A DNA stretch of 64,000 nucleotides from Limimaricola cinnabarinus (GTDB taxonomy: Bacteria; Pseudomonadota; Alphaproteobacteria; Rhodobacterales; Rhodobacteraceae). The stretch lies in the NCBI RefSeq assembly GCF_002723615.1, contig NZ_KZ304956.1, positions 62,001-126,000 of the forward strand. Direction: 5' to 3'. The position numbers and the translations under genes are program-made. Every line of letters begins with the position of its first letter. Positions within the stretch are counted from its first letter, which is position 1. Below the pieces are notes generated by a model, which was not told where the DNA came from, did no database searches, and saw only the letters and a program-made list of their open reading frames with translations. Positions 37,264-46,270 of the stretch are shown piece by piece.

Positions 37264-37571
37264 GCGTCCCCAGCCTCCGCTTCTGTCGGCGAAGCCGCCG
37301 CCACCACGCGCTGCAGGACCCCGACATCCTCGGACAGGATCACACCGGCCAGCTTCATGTCGGCATCGGGATGATGGTGCTGCAGGAACGCCCACATCAT
37401 CGCGATCATGTTCTTCACACGCAGCTTGCCCGCCTCGAATGCCTCGAAGGCTTCCAGCGCGGGCATGTCGGTTTCCTCTTCGAAATGCGCCATCGCGTTG
37501 AAGTCGCAGCGCAAGGTGTAGCTCTCACCATCGACTTTTGTCGTGGCCTCTCCCAGGAACCTGTTTGCCAT
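37215..37571 (-). CDS. Tail assembly chaperone (G-like)
   Basis: The 118-residue protein resembles the GTA-gp10/tail-tube-chaperone type: NRFLGEATTKVDGESYTLRCDFNAMAHFEEETDMPALEAF near the N-terminus. It ends in a basic tail. The stop at 37215 is bypassed by the -1 slippery site GGGAAAC near codon 104. The start overlaps the tail tube stop by one base. Confidence 0.72.
   Translation of the reverse strand: MANRFLGEATTKVDGESYTLRCDFNAMAHFEEETDMPALEAFEAFEAGKLRVKNMIAMMWAFLQHHHPDADMKLAGVILSEDVGVLQRVVAAASPTEAEAGDAGNGRAPRRRKAKAAG
37257..37263 (-). other. -1 programmed frameshift slippery site GGGAAAC
   Basis: Read on the minus strand the heptamer is G GGA AAC in the zero frame, the canonical X-XXY-YYZ form (lambda uses GGGAAAG). 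The phase was checked: codons GGA and AAC of the G-like gene become GGG AAA of the downstream frame. This is direct sequence evidence; the shift itself is predicted. Confidence 0.8.
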
Positions 37572-38008
37572 TATGCCGGCGCCCCCGCAGCTTCGAGCTT
37601 CGCCTTGCCCGACTGCTGGAAAGTACAGGTCGCGCTCATCTTTTCGTTCGTGATCTCGTCGATCTCGTAATTGGTGAAGACGCCGGCGAACTGCAGCTTC
37701 ACGCCGTTCGGAAAGGTGATCTGGTATTTGCCCTTCCCGGCTTCGAAGGCGGTGACCAGCGTGTCGGTCGCGCTCGGCACGAAGTTCATGGTGAACCCTG
37801 CCTCACCGCCACGCATGATACCGGCGATGAACTCGGCATATTGGTCGGGGCTGTTGAGGTGGGTCGCTTCGATCGCTTCACGCGACCGCGATGGCGGGGT
37901 GATCGCAGTGACCTCGGCCACGGGTTCATAGGTTCCGGCGGTCGCGCCTTCGATGCCGAATTCGGCACCGAAACCGATATCGGCCTTGGTTTCGGGAGTC
38001 TCAGGCAT
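37571..38008 (-). CDS. Major tail tube protein
   Basis: The 145-residue protein has beta-strand pattern VKLQFAGVFTNYEIDEITNEKMSATCTFQQSGKAKLEAAG, typical of the phage tail tube family, and an SREAIEATHLNSPD segment common to siphophage tubes. It lies between the DUF3168-like terminator gene and the chaperones. It forms the hexameric rings of the tail. Confidence 0.8.
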   Translation of the reverse strand: MPETPETKADIGFGAEFGIEGATAGTYEPVAEVTAITPPSRSREAIEATHLNSPDQYAEFIAGIMRGGEAGFTMNFVPSATDTLVTAFEAGKGKYQITFPNGVKLQFAGVFTNYEIDEITNEKMSATCTFQQSGKAKLEAAGAPA

Positions 38009-38390
38009 GGTCAGCCCTCCAATGGATCAGGAAATCTAGGGAAATGCGGTAGGGGCGTTTGGTCTCGTTGCCGCCCCCCTCGCGATCCTCGCGGGTCGCG
38101 TCGTGAAAAATGCCGCGAAAGCCGCCGCCGCGATGCGCATCGAGAGCGCTACGTACGGCGCGCGACAGACGCTTGGCCTCGGGATAACCGAGGGCGTAGC
38201 AATCGGCCTGGATGCGGCCGCGTGACAGCCCATCGGACCCGGTGAGCGTGTGGCCCCCGGCATCGCCGATCACCCACAACACCACGTACGGGCCGGAGGT
38301 GTCGGAGGCCTCGCCGAAGTCGACGCGCGATCCGGCCAGCGCCGTCACCCCGGCGTTGGCCAGAAGCAGCGCGCGGAATGCTTGTTCCAT
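38001..38390 (-). CDS. DUF3168-like tail completion protein
   Basis: The 129-residue protein starts MEQAFRALLLANAGVTAL, matches the DUF3168 pattern (residues 60-80, ADCYALGYPEAKRLSRAVRSALDAH) and is located before the tail tube gene, where tail completion proteins occur. It caps the tail for joining to the head. Confidence 0.72.
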   Translation of the reverse strand: MEQAFRALLLANAGVTALAGSRVDFGEASDTSGPYVVLWVIGDAGGHTLTGSDGLSRGRIQADCYALGYPEAKRLSRAVRSALDAHRGGGFRGIFHDATREDREGGGNETKRPYRISLDFLIHWRADHA

Positions 38391-38391
38391 G

Positions 38392-38898
38392 TCAGCCCTT
38401 CGCCTTCGCGGCGCGCGCTTCGGCACGCTTGATCGACTTTCGGATCTCGGCCCAGAGATCCTCCTTCAGCCGCTTGAGCAGGGCGTCGTGACCCCCGTCC
38501 CAGGCAGGGCGCACGTAGGGCTGGGGTGCAGTGCCGGGGTGCTGCGACCCGGCGTATTTCCCCTTGTTGACGTGCGGCTCCGTTCCGAATTCCGTGTAGA
38601 TCGCCTGAGGCAAGGGACCGGGCCCGACGAACATCTCGACCGAGGCGCGGTTGTTGCGAAACATGCGCCGGTGCCGCGAGGCCTGACGCTTCGAGAGCTT
38701 GGTCGAGATGGCGATCGACTCGGCCAGATCGTCCGATGCGGTGTCGCCACGCGGCGCGCGATCACGCATCGCCTCGGCCATCGGTTTGGCGGCTTTCTTC
38801 AGCGAGCGCCGCAGCGTGGTTTTGCCCGCGGATTTCGAGAGCTTCTGCAGCTCGCGTTCAAGCTCGCGAAAGCCCGAGAGCTTTACCGACGTCCCCAT
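38392..38898 (-). CDS. HK97 gp10-like head-tail joining protein
   Basis: The 168-residue protein matches HK97-gp10-type proteins: GFRELERELQKLSKSAGKTT at the start, then APRGDTASDDLAESI, EFGTEPHV and PYVRPAWD. It acts at the neck between connector and tail. The basic C-terminus (KSIKRAEARAAKAKG) is typical. Confidence 0.8.
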   Translation of the reverse strand: MGTSVKLSGFRELERELQKLSKSAGKTTLRRSLKKAAKPMAEAMRDRAPRGDTASDDLAESIAISTKLSKRQASRHRRMFRNNRASVEMFVGPGPLPQAIYTEFGTEPHVNKGKYAGSQHPGTAPQPYVRPAWDGGHDALLKRLKEDLWAEIRKSIKRAEARAAKAKG

Positions 38899-38899
38899 G

Positions 38900-39247
38900 T
38901 CAGACCATCCTCGCGCAGGTGATTTCTAGCCACTGCCGACGCCCCTCGCCTTCCTTGATCCCGGTGATCTCGTACACATCGCCCTCGCAGACGATCCGAT
39001 CCGCCGGGGTGATCGAAACGGTGAAGCTCGAATAGCGCACGACGAAGCGCGTCGTGACATGCGCCGCAACCTCGCCAGCGCGCCAGCGCTCGCCGTCGCT
39101 CAGGTCGGTCTTCTGGGCCCAGATCCGTGATCCGAGATTGTCGGCGGCCGGGTCGGCCGCGTTCCAGTCGCGAGACGAATTGAAGCCGTTGTCGGCAAAG
39201 GTCGCGCGCCGGAACTGCACGCGCCGATCGAGTTTCGCGGCACCCAT
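38900..39247 (-). CDS. Phage head closure protein (SPP1 gp16/HK97 gp7-like)
   Basis: The 115-residue protein has KLDRRVQFRRAT, SRIWAQKTDLSDGERWRAGEVA and ITPADRIVCEGDVYEITGI, the short beta-barrel pattern of head closure/stopper proteins. It seals the capsid after packaging. Confidence 0.8.
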   Translation of the reverse strand: MGAAKLDRRVQFRRATFADNGFNSSRDWNAADPAADNLGSRIWAQKTDLSDGERWRAGEVAAHVTTRFVVRYSSFTVSITPADRIVCEGDVYEITGIKEGEGRRQWLEITCARMV

Positions 39248-39248
39248 G

Positions 39249-39812
39249 TCAGACCCAGAGGATGTGGGGCGCCAAGAGCGCCGAGACCGTCAATGGCATC
39301 CGGTCACCGGTCGGCAATTCGCCCTCCCGGTTCTGATAGAGATGCGCCACGTAGAGCAGCAGCGCCGTGCGAAGATCTCCGGGAACATCCTGAGCAGCGC
39401 CATAGCCCACGGTCATCCGGATCTTCACGCCTCCCTCGACCCCAGCCATCGCGTGCGGCCAGTAGGTTCCGGTTGCCGGCACCAGCTGAGCCGGCGTCAT
39501 GTGATCAAGAAGCCGCCAGCTGCCATCGGCGAGGCCCGTATCGACCCCGTCGACACCCTCGATCGATATGGCATCGACCGACTGCACAGGCGCCGTTGGC
39601 AGCAAAATCTGGGAACGTAGGTCATCGCGGCGCAACTCGACCACCCGCGTGACCAGACTGCGCCGCGTATAGGCTTCGACCGAGGCGCGGGCTGCAGCAA
39701 TATATCCCTGCAGCAACGCATCTTCTTCCGCCCCGTCGACCCGCACATGCGTCTTGACCAGGTCCAGATCGATCGGCTCTTCGGTCGGTGGGGTAATCGT
39801 CGACAGGGTCAT
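39249..39812 (-). CDS. Head-tail connector (HK97 gp6/adaptor-like) protein
   Basis: The 187-residue protein opens with PIDLDLVKTHVRVDGAEEDALLQGYIAAARASVEAYTRR, the canonical gp6-like adaptor helices, and ends with ALLLYVAHLYQNREG. It binds the portal and forms the first neck ring. Start at 39812 fits this conserved N-terminus. Confidence 0.85.
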   Translation of the reverse strand: MTLSTITPPTEEPIDLDLVKTHVRVDGAEEDALLQGYIAAARASVEAYTRRSLVTRVVELRRDDLRSQILLPTAPVQSVDAISIEGVDGVDTGLADGSWRLLDHMTPAQLVPATGTYWPHAMAGVEGGVKIRMTVGYGAAQDVPGDLRTALLLYVAHLYQNREGELPTGDRMPLTVSALLAPHILWV

Positions 39813-39822
39813 GCCACGAGCC

Positions 39823-40167
39823 TCAGCTTGCCGCCGCGCCGTTGCCGGGCTTGGTGGCCTTCTGCTTCTCAAGGGCCGCCTTTTCAGCCGCCGCCCGATC
39901 GGCCTCGGCCTTCTCGGCCGCCGCCGTCTCAGCTGCCGCAGCTTGGTCGGCTTCGGCCTGCTCGATCGCAGCCTTTTCCTCGGCGATCCTTGCGGCGACG
40001 GCCTCACGCTGTCTGGCGACCTTCGATTTGCCCTCGACCCAGCGGCCGGTCTCGACGAGCTTCTTGGCGAGATCGCTGTCGATCGACACCGGCACGTGAG
40101 GCTCGGCGCGGCCATAGGCACCCACCTGCAGCATCAGCGGGGTGATCATTGTCTTGGACATCCTCAT
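39823..40167 (-). CDS. Hypothetical phage protein with Ala/Glu-rich coiled coil
   Basis: The 114-residue protein has a compact N-terminal part (SKTMITPLMLQVGAYGRAE...) and from residue ~50 a repetitive Ala/Glu/Lys heptad helix (EEKAAIEQAEADQAAAAETAAAEKAE). It lies between the connector and capsid genes, where head decoration or fibre genes are common. Function unknown; an ATG at codon 3 is an alternative start. Confidence 0.6.
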   Translation of the reverse strand: MRMSKTMITPLMLQVGAYGRAEPHVPVSIDSDLAKKLVETGRWVEGKSKVARQREAVAARIAEEKAAIEQAEADQAAAAETAAAEKAEADRAAAEKAALEKQKATKPGNGAAAS

Positions 40168-40229
40168 GCCTCCGTATCGAAATGCGCCGGGGCGGGCTTG
40201 TCCGCCCCGGTCAGGTCATGCGTGCCGGA

Positions 40230-41456
40230 TCAGACCACCAGGCCGAAGTCGCCATAGATCAGCGAGCCGGGCCGCTTCACCCCGAGCGCCAGGCGTTTCT
40301 CGGCCAGCACGGTGATCATGTTCTTGACGAAGTTGTCGCGATCCTCGGTCGAGATCAGCACCTCGGTATCGGCGCGGTCGTAGATCGTCGCCGCGACGCG
40401 GAAGGCACCGACGAGGAACTTGTCGACGCTCATCGCCATGGTGCTCACCACCGGTCGCCCCCAGAGCACGGGGCCGGAGAAGTTCAGCGGGTTCGCGAAG
40501 ATGTAGCGGTTCTGCGCGTCCTTGCTGGTCTCGATCACCATCCAGTCTTCGGGGTTCAGCACCATGCCGTCCGCCGGATAGAGGTTGAGCGTGGCCTCGA
40601 GCATCGCCACCCGAAGCTTGTCGATCAGCGTCGGGTTGGAGATCTTCGCTTCGGCCGCGCCACTGTAGGCGGTGGCATTGGTGATCAGGCCGGACAGGTT
40701 CTGGCCGAGACCGTCGCCAGCGAGAAGCTGGGCATCCTCGACAAGGTCGAGACCATAGCGCAGCTCGGTGTCGATCAGCCCCTGCAGCTGCGGCAGGTCC
40801 GCCATTGCCTGGCGCGAGACCGGGATCCAGTGCGCGATGGTCCGCACGATGGCATCCTCGGGGCCCCAGGCCAGCGCGCTTTCGGGCTTCAGCCCGCCTT
40901 CGGCCACGGGTGCAGCGGCATTGGTCCGGCTGGTCTGGCGCGCGTAGTTCGCGCTGGAATCGGTAATCGGCACCGAGGGGATCAGATCGCGGATGCGACG
41001 GTCCTGCATCGGCAGGCCGACCACCTCGGGATCGCGGTAGGGGTCGCCAAGCGCACCTGCCGAACCCGAAGCCGTGGTAATGGCGTTCTGCACCTCCATC
41101 TTGACCGTGCCGGTCCCGCTGTAGGCCTTCACCGCCTCGTTGGCAGTGACGGCCTGTCCGAGGGTCTGACGGGCATCCCGGCGCCCGCCATCGCCGCGCG
41201 CCGCGAGGCGCTGTTCGATCTCGAGGTTCTGGGTCTGCAACCCCTCGAGTTGCGACGTCAGGGCGTTCACGCTGGTGCTCAGCTTGCCCTGTTCGGTCAG
41301 CAGCCGGTCGGCGGTGGCCTTGGTCTCATCCGAGACCTCCCCCGAACGACGGGCTTCCGCCATGGCGTTTTCAGCGGTACGGCTGACATTGTCGCCGACC
41401 CGCTTGAGTTCATTCGTCAGCTCGCGGAGCTGGGTCTCGGTGTTATCCAGCGGCAT
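40230..41456 (-). CDS. HK97-family major capsid protein with N-terminal delta domain
   Basis: The 408-residue precursor has a predicted coiled-coil delta domain at residues 1-~105 (TQLRELTNELKRVGDNVSRT ... LQTQNLEIEQRLAARG). The HK97 fold region follows (DRRIRDLIPSVPITDSSANYARQTSR ... ALAWGPEDAIVRTIAHWIPVSRQAMADLPQ). The end IYDRADTEVLISTEDRDNFVKNMITVLAEKRLALGV is characteristic. The delta domain is expected to be removed by the adjacent protease during head maturation. Confidence 0.92.
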   Translation of the reverse strand: MPLDNTETQLRELTNELKRVGDNVSRTAENAMAEARRSGEVSDETKATADRLLTEQGKLSTSVNALTSQLEGLQTQNLEIEQRLAARGDGGRRDARQTLGQAVTANEAVKAYSGTGTVKMEVQNAITTASGSAGALGDPYRDPEVVGLPMQDRRIRDLIPSVPITDSSANYARQTSRTNAAAPVAEGGLKPESALAWGPEDAIVRTIAHWIPVSRQAMADLPQLQGLIDTELRYGLDLVEDAQLLAGDGLGQNLSGLITNATAYSGAAEAKISNPTLIDKLRVAMLEATLNLYPADGMVLNPEDWMVIETSKDAQNRYIFANPLNFSGPVLWGRPVVSTMAMSVDKFLVGAFRVAATIYDRADTEVLISTEDRDNFVKNMITVLAEKRLALGVKRPGSLIYGDFGLVV

Positions 41457-42318
41457 GAAAAGTCCCTTTCGTATTGCGCGCCAAGTCCAGAAGGCCAGCA
41501 AGGCCTTCGCTCGCGGCAGCGTCCTGCATGCCGCTCGACCGGCCAGCGTCGTGCATGGCCGCTTTGAGGTCGTTGATCAGTTTCCGGCTTTCGCCGCGGC
41601 TGTGGCCCCCGCGCGAGAGCGAGGCCTCCAGCCGGCGGATCGCGTTGGTGGCCCGGGCTTCCGGCGCGGTCTGGCTTTCGCGCGCCGCATCCTCGGCCAG
41701 ATAGCCGTCCACGAGCCCGGCCTCGATCGCGCGCTTGCCCGACAGCCAAGTGCCATCGCCGCGCCCATCCAGCATCGTCGAGATCGCGCTGAGCTCGGTA
41801 CCGGATCGATCTGCGTAGATCTCCGCGAGCACCTCGTCCATCGTCTCTTGCCAGTCGGCCACCTCGCGCAGCGCGTGGCGGTCGCCGGCGGCGATCACCT
41901 GCGTATTGTGCAGCATCATGAACCCGGCCTTGGGGATGCGGATCTCATCACCCGCCATCGCGATGAATGAGGCCGCCGAGGCCGCAAGGCCGAGAATGTT
42001 GACCGTGACCTTGGCCGGGTGCTCGCGCAGCGCGTTGTAGATCGCCAGGCCTTCGAAGAAATCACCGCCAGGGCTGTTGATGTTGACCGTCACGTCGCGC
42101 GTGCCGATCGAGCGCAGCGCCGCCGAGATCCGTTTCACGGTGACACCGTCGCCCCAGAAATCCTCGCCGATGACGTCGAGGATCGAGATCGAGGCCTCGG
42201 GCGCCTCCTCTCGCGCTTCAAGGTTTTCGACCCAGCGCTCGAAGGCGCCGACCGGCATGTTGGTGCGCAGGTTGACGGGGCGTGCGGTCGGAGCCGCTCG
42301 CAGGGATCGGATGGACAT
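41443..42318 (-). CDS. ClpP-like prohead protease
   Basis: The 291-residue protein is a ClpP-type serine protease: VNINSPGGDFFEGLAIYNAL, then GLAASAASFIAMAGDEI with the catalytic Ser near 114, and MMLHNTQ with the catalytic His near 137. It cuts scaffold or delta domains in the prohead. It overlaps the capsid start by 14 nt. The C-terminal ~80 residues (after SGKRAIEAGLVDGYL) are variable and may tether it inside the head. Confidence 0.88.
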   Translation of the reverse strand: MSIRSLRAAPTARPVNLRTNMPVGAFERWVENLEAREEAPEASISILDVIGEDFWGDGVTVKRISAALRSIGTRDVTVNINSPGGDFFEGLAIYNALREHPAKVTVNILGLAASAASFIAMAGDEIRIPKAGFMMLHNTQVIAAGDRHALREVADWQETMDEVLAEIYADRSGTELSAISTMLDGRGDGTWLSGKRAIEAGLVDGYLAEDAARESQTAPEARATNAIRRLEASLSRGGHSRGESRKLINDLKAAMHDAGRSSGMQDAAASEGLAGLLDLARNTKGTFHAAG

Positions 42319-42327
42319 CGGTCTCTC

Positions 42328-43596
42328 CTAGGTTCTGGGCGGCTGCGGGGCGTTGACGCGCGACAGCAGTTCGTCGAGCGTGATCATCGCGCCCTGCACC
42401 AGCAGGCTGTCTCCGCCCTCGATGCGCGGCAGGTTCAGTTTCTCGCGGGCTTCGTTCGGCGTCATGATTCCGCCATTCACCAAGCCGAGAAGGAACTCGC
42501 TCTTGGCCTTGCTCTCCATCTGCAGGATGCCTTCGCGGTTCCATTCCGCGTAGGCGTTCCGCTGCACGGGACGGATGAGATCGCGGCGAATGCGGGCCTC
42601 GATCCGGCGCATCAGCGGATTGAGGCCTTGGCTCATCCAGCTGATCAGGATCTGCTCGACCCCCGTGCCCCACATCGTCTGCCCCTTGGCCGAATGACCG
42701 ATGACGATCGGAGGAACACCGAACCACCGACAGATGTCCTCGATCGTGAACTGGCGCGTCTCGAGCATCTGCGCGTCCTCAGGATTGAGGGTCGCGGGAA
42801 GCCATTCGAGCCCGGCCTCGAGCACCATCATTTTGCCGGCGTTCGAGGATCCGGCGTAATTCGAGAGCATCGCCTGCAGCTGCACCCGTTGGTCCGGCGA
42901 CAGCGTCTGCTTTGCCTTCAGGAAACCCGAGCCCTGCATACCGTTGGCGAAGAGCTTGGCTGCGGCCTCCTCCGCCGCGAGGCCCGCACCCATGCTCTGG
43001 ACCCCGTAACGGATCGCCGACAGTCCCTTCAGACCGCCGAAGCCGAAGCCCCGGACGTGGAAAACCTTCTCGGCCGGCAGCGTTTCCTCACGGCCGCGAT
43101 CCATGACGCGGTACCGCAGTTCACCACCGACGAGGATCGGCTCGACCAGGGCAGCAGGCATGGGATCGAGCGCCGAGAGATGCCGCCCGGTGTGGATCCG
43201 TTCCGCATAGCAATTGCCATTCGCCAGGAGCCAGGCAATCTGCCCTTCCCAGTGCTCCATCGCGGTCTGCCGTGCATTCGGCGTGACGGTGAGGATCTCG
43301 GACAGCCGGTCATCGACCGGTTGGCGGCTGCCACCCTCGCGCTTTTCGTAGACGCTGAGCGGCAGCGCGGAGATCGTCTGCGCCGTCTGACGGATGCAGG
43401 CCCAGACTGCCGACAGCTCCATCGCGCTCTCGACCGAGACCTGCCGCCCAGCATTGCTTTCACGCCCATGGACCGCAGCCCAGCCCCCTGCCTGATCGGC
43501 CCGCAGGCGCCGCTCTTTGCCCAAGTCACCCCCGACCAGGTTGTTGCGGACCCGGGGCACCGCCGGGATCGAGGTGGGCCGATCGACTATCTTCAC
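42328..43596 (-). CDS. HK97-family portal protein
   Basis: The 422-residue protein has the portal family pattern: SVESAMELSAVWACIRQTAQTISALPLSVY near residue 55, a central FHVRGFGFGGLKGLSAIRY, and the C-terminal ARIRRDLIRPVQRNAYAEWN. Portal dodecamers form the DNA gateway at one capsid vertex. It lies between terminase and protease genes. Confidence 0.92.
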   Translation of the reverse strand: MKIVDRPTSIPAVPRVRNNLVGGDLGKERRLRADQAGGWAAVHGRESNAGRQVSVESAMELSAVWACIRQTAQTISALPLSVYEKREGGSRQPVDDRLSEILTVTPNARQTAMEHWEGQIAWLLANGNCYAERIHTGRHLSALDPMPAALVEPILVGGELRYRVMDRGREETLPAEKVFHVRGFGFGGLKGLSAIRYGVQSMGAGLAAEEAAAKLFANGMQGSGFLKAKQTLSPDQRVQLQAMLSNYAGSSNAGKMMVLEAGLEWLPATLNPEDAQMLETRQFTIEDICRWFGVPPIVIGHSAKGQTMWGTGVEQILISWMSQGLNPLMRRIEARIRRDLIRPVQRNAYAEWNREGILQMESKAKSEFLLGLVNGGIMTPNEAREKLNLPRIEGGDSLLVQGAMITLDELLSRVNAPQPPRT

Positions 43597-43597
43597 C

Positions 43598-45307
43598 TCA
43601 GACCACCATCACGGGCTGGGACAGGAAGTCATCGAGGCGCAGGGCCGTTGCTTGCGGATTGCGCGCCATCAGCAGGAACGCGTTCAGCGACGCGATCAGC
43701 GGATCGATCTTCGCCTTGCCCGCGGTTTCCTTGGTGATGATCACGGCATTGCCTCTCTGTTCGGTCTTCGCGTTTCCGAGAACCCAGTCCATCATGGGCT
43801 GGCCCCCGTGCCGGAGCGTCCCGTTCTTCAGCTTGCGCTCCATTCCCCAGATCGCCGGGGACAGCCGGTAGCCCTGCGGGATCGCGACCAGCAGATCGTC
43901 ATCGATGCCGCGACCGACGAGCTCATCGACGATCGCCGAGATCCCCGCCGGGTCGAGACCCACGGCGCCATTGTCCGGCAAGAGGTCCGCCTTGAAGAGC
44001 CGTTCCACGTAGTTCGCGAGATCGACGACATCCTGCGTCGGATCCTCGCCGGTCAGGATCGTCAGGTCCCCTGCCGTCTCGAAATCATGCAGCCGCGGCG
44101 CGATCTCCTTGCGCAGCTCGAGCACCTCGGGATGCGCCCAGGCATGCGCCCAATGCAGCCATTTCTTGGTCTCGCGGTCCCGGCCGATCACCGCGAGACC
44201 GAGAAGGTCATCGAGACCGCCGCCATCGACGCCTGCGACCGCGACCTCGCTGCGCGCGATCAGCTCGTCGAGGGTCAGGCCTTCTTCGCCCGCGCTGCCC
44301 CAATGCCGGGCGCCGACCCAGCTGTCGGTCTTGAGCCCGACACCCACCTCGACGTTGAAGTGCTGCGAAGCGAGGAGCGCCATCGCCGCGGGGCCGTCGC
44401 GCTCCGCGACCAGCAGCTGGTCTGCCAGGAACTGCGGATCGACCGAGACGCCGAGGTTCGGGTTCACCAGCCCCCAAGTCGCGGGCTTCTTCCAACCGCC
44501 CCTCTTCGCCATGCTTTCGGGCAGTTCGTAGAGCACCGCCAGAAGCGGCAGCCGCAGATCGCCGTCGCGCACCGCGCGAGCCTTGTCGAGCTCCTGCTTG
44601 AAGACACCGGCCGGTGGCTCCTTCGACTGGGTCGTGATCTGCATCAGAAACCCGTCGGGCCGCGCGGCCAGCGCGCCCCGGATCTCGACGAAGACTGCCG
44701 CCGCGCTCGACTTCTTCGCGAACTCGTGCGTCTCGTCGATCAGCGTGAACGTCGCCTTGCCGCCTGTGATCGCGTCGGTGTCTGCCGCCTTCACGGCGAT
44801 CTCGGCACGGCTCACCCGATGGACGATCTTGCGCAGGTGATCGCGCACATGGAACGTCTTGGTCAGCGCAGCGTCGAGGCGGATGATCCCCTTCGCCTGC
44901 TTGAAGGCAATCTCGGCGATGGTCTTGGTCGGCGCGATCAGCAGCAGCTCGGCCTCTGGCCGCTCGTTCATGATCGCGGCCGTGACGATGATGGCCGCGG
45001 CGATCGACGACTTCCCGTTCTTCTTCGGGATCAGGAGGAAGAACTCCCGCAGGGCCCGTCTTTTTGTCTCGGGGTCGTAGCTGCCGAAGATCGCCGCGAC
45101 CAGGTCGAACACCCACTGCTCGCAGGCTTCGCCATAGGTCGGAGTGCCGATGATGTCGGGCACCCGCAGCCGTTTGAATATCCGCAGCGCCTTCTGTGCC
45201 ATCACGTCGAACAGCGGCAGATTGGGGATCAGGCTCTCGCGGTTGCGGATCCGCTGTTCCCAGTCCGGGAGCGCGGTGTCCCAGGCATCGCCGACATGGT
45301 GCGCCAT
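43598..45307 (-). CDS. terL: Terminase large subunit
   Basis: The 569-residue packaging motor has an ATPase P-loop variant (LLIPKKNGKSS, residues 91-101), Walker B FTLIDETHEF and a nuclease domain with VAGVDGGGLDDLLGLAV and GLDPAG acids. It cuts and translocates the genome into the prohead through the portal. Membership in the HK97/Mu-like Terminase_1 group is suggested by the motif spacing. A neighbouring HNH gene also supports HK97-type packaging. Confidence 0.92.
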   Translation of the reverse strand: MAHHVGDAWDTALPDWEQRIRNRESLIPNLPLFDVMAQKALRIFKRLRVPDIIGTPTYGEACEQWVFDLVAAIFGSYDPETKRRALREFFLLIPKKNGKSSIAAAIIVTAAIMNERPEAELLLIAPTKTIAEIAFKQAKGIIRLDAALTKTFHVRDHLRKIVHRVSRAEIAVKAADTDAITGGKATFTLIDETHEFAKKSSAAAVFVEIRGALAARPDGFLMQITTQSKEPPAGVFKQELDKARAVRDGDLRLPLLAVLYELPESMAKRGGWKKPATWGLVNPNLGVSVDPQFLADQLLVAERDGPAAMALLASQHFNVEVGVGLKTDSWVGARHWGSAGEEGLTLDELIARSEVAVAGVDGGGLDDLLGLAVIGRDRETKKWLHWAHAWAHPEVLELRKEIAPRLHDFETAGDLTILTGEDPTQDVVDLANYVERLFKADLLPDNGAVGLDPAGISAIVDELVGRGIDDDLLVAIPQGYRLSPAIWGMERKLKNGTLRHGGQPMMDWVLGNAKTEQRGNAVIITKETAGKAKIDPLIASLNAFLLMARNPQATALRLDDFLSQPVMVV

Positions 45308-45314
45308 GCCGGCC

Positions 45315-45821
45315 TCAGTTCACCATGCTGGGGAACTGCAGGTCGTCTCCCCATTCGTCGTCATCACCGGCGCCCGCGGCTTCGGCATCGAGCTGCGCCT
45401 GCTCTTTCTTGCCAAGGCGCGCGACCTTTGCTTTGGCCTTCCCGCCCGCGGGCTTGTCCATCCGCTGGCCCGCGCGCATCAGGTCGGATCGCTCGATCAT
45501 CTTGCTCAGCTCTTTCAGCGCGCCGACATTGCCGGCGTTCGCCTGCTCCATGACGATCTCGAAGCGTCGGGCATCGAGGCGGTCGCGCATCTGATCGCGT
45601 TCCTTCAGCTCGGCTCTAAAATACCGCTTCAGCGTCGCCTCGGAGACCGGGATCGCCGCCGCCACGCGGGTGTTGGACCACCCGAGAGCCAGCAACAGCT
45701 TGACTTTGTTACGATCTTTTTCGGTGGCCTCATATGGCGGTCGACCACGCTGGCCCTTGCCGGGCCGAGCAGGATTGCCGAACAGGTCGAAAATCTCGTC
45801 AGCCACGAAAAAAACCTCCAC
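45315..45821 (-). CDS. Terminase small subunit-like DNA-binding protein
   Basis: The 168-residue protein has a helix-turn-helix (VKLLLALGWSNTRVAAAIPVSEATLKRYF, residues ~40-70), fitting recognition of the packaging site, and an Ala/Lys/Asp-rich tail. It lies 7 nt before the large subunit gene. The true start may be the internal GTG at VADEIFDLFG. The HTH resembles Terminase_2/small-subunit proteins more than a classical repressor. Confidence 0.72.
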   Translation of the reverse strand: MEVFFVADEIFDLFGNPARPGKGQRGRPPYEATEKDRNKVKLLLALGWSNTRVAAAIPVSEATLKRYFRAELKERDQMRDRLDARRFEIVMEQANAGNVGALKELSKMIERSDLMRAGQRMDKPAGGKAKAKVARLGKKEQAQLDAEAAGAGDDDEWGDDLQFPSMVN

Positions 45822-45839
45822 GTGAGATTAGGCGCCGGT

Positions 45840-46250
45840 CTAGAGATCGCGGCCCTTCCAGGTTTCGACACCCCCCTCCCCTTTCGTCCGATTTGACGCG
45901 GATTGGCCGGAACCGCGCCGTTCTTCGCGCTGTTTCGCGCTGTCGTGACACCATTTGCACAGGCACTGCAGGTTCCGGCGATCCCAGAACAGCGCGGGGT
46001 CACCGCGATGCGCGACCTTGTGGTCCGCGACCAGCAGCGAGGTGTCGCTCTCGACCCGCTTGCACCGGATGCAGGTGAACGCGGCCTCGACCAGCACCTC
46101 CCATCGCAGCGCCTGCCAGCGCGCCGTCTTGTACCAGCTGCGCCAGGCATGGCGCGCATCGCGCTCCCGGCTTTCACTTGGACGCTCGACGTAGGAGAGC
46201 CGCGGCTTCAAGGACCGAAGCGGCTGCCCCAGCTGCTTCAGTCGGCCCAT
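45840..46250 (-). CDS. HNH endonuclease
   Basis: The 136-residue protein has zinc-binding CIRCKR...CLCKWCHD pairs and the HNH core VADHKVAHRGDPALFWDRRNLQ. Such HNH proteins sit beside terminase in HK97-like phages and are required for genome cleavage with TerL (known in phage HK97 gp74). It is the first gene after the terminator at 46271-46312, so it probably begins the late operon. Confidence 0.85.
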   Translation of the reverse strand: MGRLKQLGQPLRSLKPRLSYVERPSESRERDARHAWRSWYKTARWQALRWEVLVEAAFTCIRCKRVESDTSLLVADHKVAHRGDPALFWDRRNLQCLCKWCHDSAKQREERRGSGQSASNRTKGEGGVETWKGRDL

Positions 46251-46270
46251 GGGCTCGCCCTTCGATGTTC

